Shown: one piece after another, positions 1-5,495 of the stretch
How positions within the stretch are numbered: position 1 is the stretch's first letter
Layout of the letters: each line of letters starts with the position of its first letter
NCBI GenBank assembly: GCA_012962365.1
Contig: DTXR01000388.1
Span: 1 to 8,840, forward strand
Direction: 5' to 3'
Length of the DNA: 8,840 nt
Source: Chromatiaceae bacterium
Lineage (GTDB): Bacteria; Pseudomonadota; Gammaproteobacteria; Chromatiales; Chromatiaceae
Made by a program: the position numbers and the translations under genes
The notes under the pieces: model-generated
What the model was told of the DNA's origin: nothing
What the model saw: only the letters and a program-made list of their open reading frames with translations
The model's database searches: none

Positions 1-474
1 GACCTCGATCTCATTACGGCTGCTGAGCTTGCCCAGAGCCAGTTTTTCGCTGCGGAAACGGTCAAACAGTACTTCCAGCTGTTTTGCGGTAACCAGGTGA
101 ACTTCGGCGCCGGTCACCGGAAATTGTTTGACACCGCGAATGAAGGTGCCTTGCTGGTCGATTTCGCCAAGGGGCAGGATCCTGACGTAGCGTTTTCTCG
201 AAGGTCTTGCAATGCCCCCGGTCATGGTGCCAAGGTTTCTGTCCGTAGTAAGCTTTTCCGGTGGATCTTCCCACATCCGCAGTACCTGGCCGAGGATATT
301 GATGTGGCGATGCTTGATCAGGAGCTGGGAGCCCAGCTGGCCGACGGAGAGGGTTTCATTGCCGATTTTTACGACGGGTTCAAAGCCTTCCGCTTCGGTC
401 AGCAGGGTGGCGACAAGCTGCCCACCAGAAATTTCGGTAATATTGCCGACCAGCGTGGTATCCGATGTCTGCAT
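1..474 (-). CDS. HerA/DUF87-like ATPase, N-terminal part (runs off the left edge)
   Basis: Translating the minus strand from the ATG at 474 gives 158 uninterrupted codons to the window edge. The protein begins MQTSDTTLVGNITEISGGQL, followed by EAEGFEPVVKIGNE (27-40), VGQLGS (44-49), MWEDPPE (67-73), ILPLGEID (99-106) and GTFIRGVKQFPVTGAEV (109-125). This pattern matches the N-terminal HAS-barrel of HerA-type hexameric ATPases (DUF87/helicase HerA family), including the region just before the Walker A loop, which would lie outside the window. The start is supported by AGGGAG five bases upstream of the ATG. Family knowledge: HerA proteins are DNA translocases that work with the nuclease NurA in archaea or with SIR2 and other effectors in bacterial defence, but many proteobacterial homologues have no assigned role. 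Partner genes cannot be seen here. The gene is divergent from the oxidoreductase run. The family call rests on the N-domain alone. Confidence 0.8.
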   Translation of the reverse strand, partial: MQTSDTTLVGNITEISGGQLVATLLTEAEGFEPVVKIGNETLSVGQLGSQLLIKHRHINILGQVLRMWEDPPEKLTTDRNLGTMTGGIARPSRKRYVRILPLGEIDQQGTFIRGVKQFPVTGAEVHLVTAKQLEVLFDRFRSEKLALGKLSSRNEIEV

Positions 475-669
475 ATGAACTCCCTGGGTAAAACTATCAT
501 GGTTGAAGTAAGCCGGTCTTGTCTATCTCCTTGTAAAATAACAGGGATGCGATGGCCGGATATTCGATATAGTTTAACGGATAGGTTTAAAGAATACCTG
601 TTTTCGCCCGGGTTCTGTGAATGAACGCATGAATTGCTCAAGGAACACAACGATGATGAAAATACTCTC
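475..669. promoter_or_regulatory. Divergent intergenic region with presumed promoters for both flanking genes
   Basis: This 195-base region lies between the starts of the HerA-like gene (minus) and the oxidoreductase gene (plus), so it should hold promoters for both. It has an AT-rich core at about 561-596. There, TATAGT at 568-573 resembles a plus-strand -10 box, and the same segment read on the minus strand offers TATATC. I see no convincing -35 partner for either, so exact promoters are not called. The hexamer GTTTAA occurs twice, at 572-577 and 585-590, 13 bases apart. No FNR-type palindrome (TTGAT-N4-ATCAA) was found. Confidence 0.35.
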
Positions 670-682
670 ATGTCACGAATAA
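653..682 (+). other. Possible 9-codon leader frame overlapping the oxidoreductase start
   Basis: AAGGA at 640-644 is the best ribosome binding site in front of the oxidoreductase, and it is ideally spaced (8 bases) for the ATG at 653. That ATG opens a nine-codon frame, MMKILSCHE, ending at TAA 680-682. The frame is shifted relative to the oxidoreductase and overlaps its ATG (670) by 13 bases. It could be a leader whose termination feeds re-initiation at 670, or chance. A sequencing indel that would join the two frames is also possible. Nothing shows that the peptide is made. Confidence 0.2.
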
Positions 683-1803
683 CGGTTATCGGTGCAGGGT
701 TTGGCGCACTCACGGCAGTGCAGAAGCTACGCAGGCTCGATGCCGATCTGCAGATAGATGTGGTAGCGCCCAAGCCCGAGTTTATCTACCTGCCGGGATT
801 GATCTGGATACCGACGGGGCTGCGCAGTGGTGCCGATCTGACCTTGTCGCTGGAAAGTTTTTTTAATCGTCTGCGGGCGAATTTTCATGCCGGTCTCGTC
901 ACGGGTATCGAGCAGGGTGGTCGGATCGTCAGAACGGATACAGGTACCATCGAGAACGATGGCTTGATCATCGCCAGTGGTGGTCGATTTATCAAGAAGC
1001 TGCCGGGCATTGAACATGCCATCACGCCTTGCGAAGGTATTCCTGCCGCCGAAAAGATTCGCGACCGGCTGGCAGCCATGGAAGAGGGTGGCACCATTGC
1101 TTTTGGCTTCAGCAGCAATCCCAAGGAGCCTTCCGCCATGCGCGGCGGCCCCATGTTTGAATTCCTTTTCGGTATCGATCGTTGGCTTCGCAAGCAGGGA
1201 CGGCGTGATAAGTTCGAACTGGTGTTTTTTACACCGGCGGAAAAACCGGGCCAGCGTCTCGGTGACAAGGCAGTGAAGGGCATTCTTTCCACCATGGCGA
1301 AACGCGATGTAAAGACCTACCTCGGATACAAGATCAAGGGATTCGAAGCGGATAAGGTTGTTACAGAAGGCGCTGAATTCCATGCCGATCTGATTATCTT
1401 CATGCCGGGTATGACAGGCAACAAATGGTTTGGCGAGAGTGGTTTGCCGCTTTCCGAAGGCGGCATGCTCAAGGCGAATCAGTATTGCCAGGTGGAAGGG
1501 CAGGACAAGGTCTATGTGGCCGGGGATTCCGGCAGCTATCCTGGCCCCGCCTGGCTGCCCAAACAGGCGCACATGGCGGATCTTCAGGCCGAAGCGGCAG
1601 CAGCCAATCTGATTGAAGAGCTGAACGGTGGACAAGCCTCTGCGACTTTCAAGGCCGAACTGCTCTGCATTATCGACAGCTACGACACCGGCATGATGGT
1701 CTATCGCACCAACAAGCGAAATCTGGTTACACCTGCTTTTTTCGGTTTGCACTGGGCCAAGCGGTTGTTCGAATGGCATTACCTGCGGGAATACAGAAAA
1801 TAG
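670..1803 (+). CDS. FAD-dependent NAD(P)H/sulfide:quinone-reductase-like oxidoreductase
   Basis: The predicted protein has 377 residues from the ATG at 670. It opens with a Rossmann FAD-binding strand and glycine loop, VIGAGFGALTA (6-16). Then come the SQR-like segment FIYLPGLIWIPTG (38-50), the GLIIASGGRF segment (98-107) and the second FAD motif VYVAGDSGSYPGPAWLPKQA (281-300). FAEL-type C-terminal sequence follows, with C333 in LLCIIDSYDTG (331-341). These fit the SQR / flavocytochrome c sulfide dehydrogenase / NDH-2 superfamily, whose members pass electrons from sulfide or NADH to quinone at the membrane surface. Cysteines are C121, C273 and C333. C121 and C333 sit where SQR carries two catalytic cysteines, but the third site (C-x-G-P-x-Y-E in SQR) reads AMRGGPMFEF (156-165) with no cysteine, so classical sulfide oxidation is doubtful. 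The frame extends upstream to a TTG at 634, but the FAD motif begins right after 670. No signal peptide is seen. The next gene begins one base after the stop. Confidence 0.85.
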   Translation: MSRITVIGAGFGALTAVQKLRRLDADLQIDVVAPKPEFIYLPGLIWIPTGLRSGADLTLSLESFFNRLRANFHAGLVTGIEQGGRIVRTDTGTIENDGLIIASGGRFIKKLPGIEHAITPCEGIPAAEKIRDRLAAMEEGGTIAFGFSSNPKEPSAMRGGPMFEFLFGIDRWLRKQGRRDKFELVFFTPAEKPGQRLGDKAVKGILSTMAKRDVKTYLGYKIKGFEADKVVTEGAEFHADLIIFMPGMTGNKWFGESGLPLSEGGMLKANQYCQVEGQDKVYVAGDSGSYPGPAWLPKQAHMADLQAEAAAANLIEELNGGQASATFKAELLCIIDSYDTGMMVYRTNKRNLVTPAFFGLHWAKRLFEWHYLREYRK

Positions 1804-1804
1804 T

Positions 1805-2320
1805 ATGATCTTTGAAAATATACCCGAGGATGTACGGACGAAGGCCCGTCATCCTCACGAGTTTCTACTCATCAACCTGATCACCAACCATATTCTGGTA
1901 TTTGTCGGCCTGTTGGGCATGGCCAAGCAGGAACCCTGGCTGCTGCTCACCGTTCCAGTGGTTTCCATCTTCATACTGACCTATCTGGTGTGGCGTGCTG
2001 CGCTGTCCCGCAAACTTGATCCCTGGTTTGTGTTCTGCCACTGGCAGTTGTGCGCCAGACGCAGCCGGTTTTTCATCGGGATGATCGCCCTTATGGGATT
2101 GGGTATCGTGATGATCCTGGCTTCCGTCGGCGGCAATGTGTCGGATCTGCGCCCAGGTCACTATGCCATTGGAGGGATGGTGATGTTACCAACGCTGTTT
2201 TCTGTGCTTGTACTCATCATCATGGAATCGGATGCTGTCCACAAGGCCAACATCAGTGATGTGCCGGTTTGGCTGGTGAAAAAATACCCGCCCCCGGAGG
2301 ACGTGAAGGCTCATGGGTGA
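1805..2320 (+). CDS. Uncharacterised four-helix inner-membrane protein
   Basis: I do not recognise this 171-residue protein. It has a short charged N-terminus (IPEDVRTKARHPHE) and four hydrophobic segments at about 20-40, 43-64, 88-108 and 119-140. The basic link between helices 2 and 3 contains CHWQLCARR (78-86). The C-terminus is soluble and ends [12 protein letters not shown]29 lies in helix 1, and C78, H79 and C83 lie near the membrane surface. These could bind a metal or haem, but no known motif proves it. The ATG is one base after the oxidoreductase stop, and no strong ribosome binding site is visible, so translation is probably coupled. The position suggests, as inference, a membrane anchor or quinone-side partner for the flavoprotein. 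An independent transporter-like role cannot be excluded. Confidence 0.8.
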   Translation: MIFENIPEDVRTKARHPHEFLLINLITNHILVFVGLLGMAKQEPWLLLTVPVVSIFILTYLVWRAALSRKLDPWFVFCHWQLCARRSRFFIGMIALMGLGIVMILASVGGNVSDLRPGHYAIGGMVMLPTLFSVLVLIIMESDAVHKANISDVPVWLVKKYPPPEDVKAHG

Positions 2321-2996
2321 CCGTGTTTTTCTGAAGGTGATGGCCGTAACCGTCATTGCCCTGGTTGCTGCGCTGTGGTTGCCGGGTGGTCAGCCACCGG
2401 AAGAATACAAATATCTTCCCTGGCAGATCGAAGTGACTCCCGACGGTCTAAGTCAGGTTTTCGGCATCACGCTGGGCAAGAGCACACTGGATGAAGTTGA
2501 AAACCACTTTCAGGAGCCTGCTGAAGTCAGTCTATTCGCCACAGATGATGGAAAACGCATGGTAGAGGCCTTTTTCAATACCGTGACCATGAGTGGCTTC
2601 AAGGCAAAGGTCGTCGCCACACTGGGATTCAGCAATGAAGAACTGCAGGGCATGTTTGATCGCGGCGAACGTATATCGACGCTGGCCCAAGGCAAGCGCA
2701 AGGTGATGTTATCGGGAGATGACCTGGTGCGTGCAAGGAACACACCCGTCGTGGCTTTGACCTACCTGCCACGGACTGATCTCGCAAAATCCACGGTCAT
2801 CAAGCGTTTTGGTGAGCCGGCAGAAAAAATCATGGAAGCGGACGGAAAGGTCGAGCACTGGCTCTATCCGGACAAAGGGCTGGATGTGGTGATGGATGCC
2901 GAAGCCAGGGAGGTGCTGCAGTACGTCGCACCAAAGGATTTCGAGCGTTTGCGCAGGCCCCTGCAAGCTGTTGGCGAATCGGCAAACGGTTCCTGA
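2313..2996 (+). CDS. Membrane-anchored protein of unknown function with two BamE-like repeats
   Basis: The protein has 227 residues. A single N-terminal hydrophobic segment (about 7-24) looks like a signal anchor, with the remainder presumably in the periplasm. There is no lipobox cysteine, so it is not a lipoprotein. Two stretches resemble each other: [20 protein letters not shown] (52-71) and [17 protein letters not shown] (157-173). The second continues into [13 protein letters not shown] (182-194). A K-S/T helix followed by FG-x-P and a strand-rich tail recalls the small BamE/SmpA-OmlA fold, but that comparison is by eye only. Similar proteins occur as conserved hypotheticals in gammaproteobacteria, as far as I can recall. 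The start overlaps the preceding gene by eight bases. GGAGG (2296-2300) and AAGG (2306-2309) precede the ATG, which supports this start and translational coupling. Confidence 0.8.
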   Translation: MGDRVFLKVMAVTVIALVAALWLPGGQPPEEYKYLPWQIEVTPDGLSQVFGITLGKSTLDEVENHFQEPAEVSLFATDDGKRMVEAFFNTVTMSGFKAKVVATLGFSNEELQGMFDRGERISTLAQGKRKVMLSGDDLVRARNTPVVALTYLPRTDLAKSTVIKRFGEPAEKIMEADGKVEHWLYPDKGLDVVMDAEAREVLQYVAPKDFERLRRPLQAVGESANGS

Positions 2997-3021
2997 GCTA
3001 TCAGTCATTGGAAGTACAACA

Positions 3022-5130
3022 ATGCCCAGCCCGGATGATGCGCAGCAGATTCTCGAGACAGTCTTTGGTTATGCCAGCTTTCGCCCGTCCCAGCAGGAAA
3101 TCGTCGATTGCCTGATTGCAGGGCAGGATGCCCTTGTCCTGATGCCAACGGGCGGCGGCAAGTCCCTTTGCTTTCAGATTCCTTCTATGATTCGGCCCGG
3201 CGTGGGGATCGTTGTATCACCGCTGATCGCACTGATGCAGGATCAGGTGCTGGCGCTGCGGCAACAGGGTGTTGCTGCAGCGGCGCTGAATTCCTCTCTG
3301 GCACAGGAAGAAGCACGGCAGATTCAGCAGCAGTTACTGAAGGGGGAACTGGCGTTGCTGTATGTGGCTCCAGAACGGCTGATGACAGACAGTTTTCAGT
3401 CGCTGTTGCGACGGATAGATATCGCCCTGTTCGCCATCGATGAAGCACATTGTGTTTCCCAGTGGGGACATGATTTTAGGCCTGAATATATCCAGCTTTC
3501 ATCCCTGCACGAAGATTTCCCCCGAGTGCCGCGAATTGCGCTTACCGCCACAGCGGATGAGCCTACCCGCCGGGAAATCATCCAGCGTCTGAATCTGTCT
3601 GATGCGCAGCATTTCATCTCGGGATTCGATCGCCCCAATATCCGCTACCGGGTTGCATCGGACAACAGCAACACCCGGCAGCAATTGCTAAGGTTCATCC
3701 AGCTGGAATATCCGCAGCAGGCAGGCATCGTCTATTGCCTATCACGTCGCAAGGTGGAGGAGACGGCGGCCTGGCTGAGGGAGCAGGGCATAACAGCCTT
3801 GCCTTATCATGCAGGGCTGTCCCAACAGGTTCGCGCGGAAAACCAAAACCGCTTCCTGCGCGAAGAAGGCATCATCATCGTGGCAACCATTGCCTTTGGA
3901 ATGGGCATCGACAAGCCGGATGTGCGGTTCGTCGTGCACATGAACCTCCCCAAGAGCCTGGAGGCCTATTACCAGGAAACCGGTCGCGCCGGGCGGGACG
4001 GGCAAACGGCGGAAGCCCTGCTTTTTTACAACCTGCAGGATGTCATCACCCTGCGTCAGTTTGTGGAGCAATCCGATGCCGACGAGCTGCACAAGCGTAT
4101 CGAGACCCAGAAGCTGGAACACATGCTGGGTTATTGCGAGCTGACCAGTTGCCGGCGACAGGCGCTGCTGGCGTACTTTGGCGATGAAATGGCGGAACCC
4201 TGCGGCAACTGTGATACCTGCCTGGAGCCGCCAAAGACTTGGGATGGAACAGTAGCGGCCCAGAAGGCGTTGTCCTGCGTGCACCACACGGGACAGCGCT
4301 TTGGCGTCAACTATCTGATCGACGTGCTGCTGGGTAAGGACAATGAACGCATCCGCAGCTTTGGGCATAAACGGATCACCACCTGGGGCATTGGTAAGGA
4401 ATTGTCCCAGAAGCAGTGGCGTAGCCTGTTTCGGCAATTGATTGCTCAGGGGTATCTGGCAGTGGATCAGGAAGGTCACGGTGGGTTGCATCTCACGGAA
4501 TCCTGCCGCCCCTTACTGCGGGGTGAGCAAACCCTGTTGCTGAGAGAAGAAAGCAAAGTCTCAAAGAAAACTGCCCGCAAGGGCAAGCGCAGTTACACCG
4601 GACAAAACGTGCAATTGTGGGAAGCCCTGCGGAAGAAGCGGCTGGAACTGGCAGAGGAACAGGGAGTGCCGCCCTATGTCGTGTTTCATGACGCAACGCT
4701 CATGGCCATGATGGAATACCATCCCCGGGACATGAACCAAATGAGCCGTATCTCCGGCGTTGGTAGTCACAAACTGGAAGCCTATGGCCAGGCATTCCTC
4801 AATGTGCTGGCTGAATATGACGACGAACCGGCCACAGATACGGTTTCAGAGAGTGTCACCCTGTTTCGGTGCGGCTTCGGCGTAGAGGAGATTGCCAAAC
4901 GCCGTGAGCTCAAGCCTTCCACTGTATACAGCCATCTTGCCAAAGGTATCGAACAAGGCCAGGTCGCGTTACATGAGGTGGTGCTGCTGGAGCCGGAAAA
5001 GATCCACGAGATTCAGAACATGATGCTGGAGCAGGAAGACGGCATACGCCTCGGCCCGGTTTATGAAGCCCTGGGCGAAAAGGTGGAATACGGTGTCCTC
5101 ACCTGTATCCGTGCAGCACTGAATCAATGA
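3022..5130 (+). CDS. recQ: ATP-dependent DNA helicase RecQ with C-terminal helix-turn-helix extension
   Basis: RecQ is a 3'-5' DNA helicase of the RecF recombination and replication-repair pathways. The 702-residue protein shows the full set of parts. The Q motif covers about 15-30 and Walker A is MPTGGGKS (41-48). Walker B is DEAH (140-143), followed by the RecQ aromatic-rich loop [13 protein letters not shown] (144-156). LTATA lies at 174-178. Motifs V-VI run from [13 protein letters not shown] (288-300) to [10 protein letters not shown] (318-327). The zinc cysteines are C377, C394, C397 and C400. An RQC winged helix spans about 405-500 and an HRDC domain about 530-600, with [11 protein letters not shown] (550-560). 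E. coli RecQ (609 residues) ends soon after HRDC. This protein adds about 95 residues resembling an HTH_40 domain, with [18 protein letters not shown] at 622-639. An upstream in-frame ATG at 2896 lies within the preceding gene and lacks homology. GGAAG at 3010-3014, seven bases before the ATG at 3022, sets the start. The gap to the previous gene is 25 bases, so it may share its transcript. Confidence 0.97.
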   Translation: MPSPDDAQQILETVFGYASFRPSQQEIVDCLIAGQDALVLMPTGGGKSLCFQIPSMIRPGVGIVVSPLIALMQDQVLALRQQGVAAAALNSSLAQEEARQIQQQLLKGELALLYVAPERLMTDSFQSLLRRIDIALFAIDEAHCVSQWGHDFRPEYIQLSSLHEDFPRVPRIALTATADEPTRREIIQRLNLSDAQHFISGFDRPNIRYRVASDNSNTRQQLLRFIQLEYPQQAGIVYCLSRRKVEETAAWLREQGITALPYHAGLSQQVRAENQNRFLREEGIIIVATIAFGMGIDKPDVRFVVHMNLPKSLEAYYQETGRAGRDGQTAEALLFYNLQDVITLRQFVEQSDADELHKRIETQKLEHMLGYCELTSCRRQALLAYFGDEMAEPCGNCDTCLEPPKTWDGTVAAQKALSCVHHTGQRFGVNYLIDVLLGKDNERIRSFGHKRITTWGIGKELSQKQWRSLFRQLIAQGYLAVDQEGHGGLHLTESCRPLLRGEQTLLLREESKVSKKTARKGKRSYTGQNVQLWEALRKKRLELAEEQGVPPYVVFHDATLMAMMEYHPRDMNQMSRISGVGSHKLEAYGQAFLNVLAEYDDEPATDTVSESVTLFRCGFGVEEIAKRRELKPSTVYSHLAKGIEQGQVALHEVVLLEPEKIHEIQNMMLEQEDGIRLGPVYEALGEKVEYGVLTCIRAALNQ

Positions 5131-5133
5131 GCG

Positions 5134-5185
5134 GGAGCAATGATGGCAGCGGCAGGCAATAAGCCTGCACCGCTACCAGCGCTCC
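5134..5185. terminator. Imperfect hairpin between convergent recQ and cco genes, possible terminator
   Basis: Just after the recQ stop, AGCGG-CAGGC (5148-5157) pairs with GCCTG-CA-CCGCT (5163-5174) around an AATAA loop. That gives ten base pairs with a two-base bulge. TGG/CCA and GGAGC/GCTCC pairings extend the stem to 5134-5185. Its position between convergent genes fits a bidirectional terminator or an mRNA 3'-end stabiliser. There is no run of T on either side, so it is not a standard Rho-independent terminator. Confidence 0.4.
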
Positions 5186-5203
5186 GGGATTCGAAGTAGA
5201 AAA

Positions 5204-5290
5204 TTAGGGGATTACCGGCTTGCCGTTTTGCAGCGGGATCTGTTTGCCGGGCTGCTCCTCCGCTTTCAGCCTGTGGTTTTCAGTCTTCAT
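5204..5290 (-). CDS. Possible 28-residue small protein downstream of ccoS
   Basis: A short open frame on the minus strand starts at the ATG at 5290, inside the last codons of ccoS, and ends at TAA 5204-5206. It encodes 28 residues beginning MKTENHRLKAEEQPGKQI and ending NGKPVIP. The peptide is hydrophilic, lysine- and glutamate-rich, and has no membrane segment. Its ATG overlaps the ccoS 3' end by 11 bases, which would allow coupled translation, although no good ribosome binding site precedes it. I do not recognise a family. It could be a genuine small tail gene of the cco operon or a chance open frame. Its length gives little statistical support. Confidence 0.35.
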   Translation of the reverse strand: MKTENHRLKAEEQPGKQIPLQNGKPVIP

Positions 5291-5492
5291 CCGGGAAATT
5301 GAGGCCTGGCCGTTTTATGCGGTTTGATGACGTAACATTGCCTTCCATGGTTGCATCGTCATCCATGAGTATGCGGTTGCCGTCGCCTTCCATGTCTTCA
5401 TACTGACCGCGCCGGATAGCCCAGATGAGAACACCGACGAACACGAGCCCGAAAAAAATCATGCCGGGGATCAAACTGTAGATGACTTCCAT
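5280..5492 (-). CDS. ccoS: cbb3-type cytochrome oxidase assembly protein CcoS
   Basis: The protein has 70 residues. One transmembrane helix (about 5-26, YSLIPGMIFFGLVFVGVLIW) is followed by AIRRGQYEDMEGDGNRILMDDD (25-46). The pattern R/K-x-GQ(Y/F)-x-D-(M/L)-EG ending in ILMDDD is the hallmark of CcoS/FixS. The rest of the tail is variable. CcoS is needed for cofactor insertion (haem b and CuB) into the CcoN subunit, working with the copper ATPase CcoI. The ATG lies three bases beyond the ccoI stop, in the usual H-I-S order, so the genes are surely cotranscribed. The length is normal for the family. Confidence 0.95.
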   Translation of the reverse strand: MEVIYSLIPGMIFFGLVFVGVLIWAIRRGQYEDMEGDGNRILMDDDATMEGNVTSSNRIKRPGLNFPDED

Positions 5493-5495
5493 GAT

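Noticed and set aside
540..602. AACAGG at 540-545 and CCTGTT at 597-602 as an inverted repeat
   Set aside because: Six-base arms separated by 51 bases are expected by chance and form no plausible hairpin.
97..624. 175-codon plus-strand frame near the left edge
   Set aside because: It is antisense to the HerA-like gene, which has recognisable family sequence and a good ribosome binding site, and it then crosses the intergenic region.
634..669. TTG at 634 as the start of the oxidoreductase
   Set aside because: It adds 12 residues without family similarity and has no ribosome binding site. The Rossmann strand begins immediately after ATG 670.
727..1779. 350-codon open frame on the minus strand, antisense to the oxidoreductase gene
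   Set aside because: The plus strand encodes a clear FAD-binding protein here. The antisense frame has no recognisable motif and arises from the codon pattern of the real gene.
2896..3021. Upstream extension of RecQ to an in-frame ATG at 2896
   Set aside because: The 42 extra codons lie within the preceding gene and lack homology to RecQ. ATG 3022 has its own ribosome binding site.
3742..4491. 249-codon minus-strand frame inside recQ
   Set aside because: It lies fully within the well-conserved helicase gene and has no domain features of its own.
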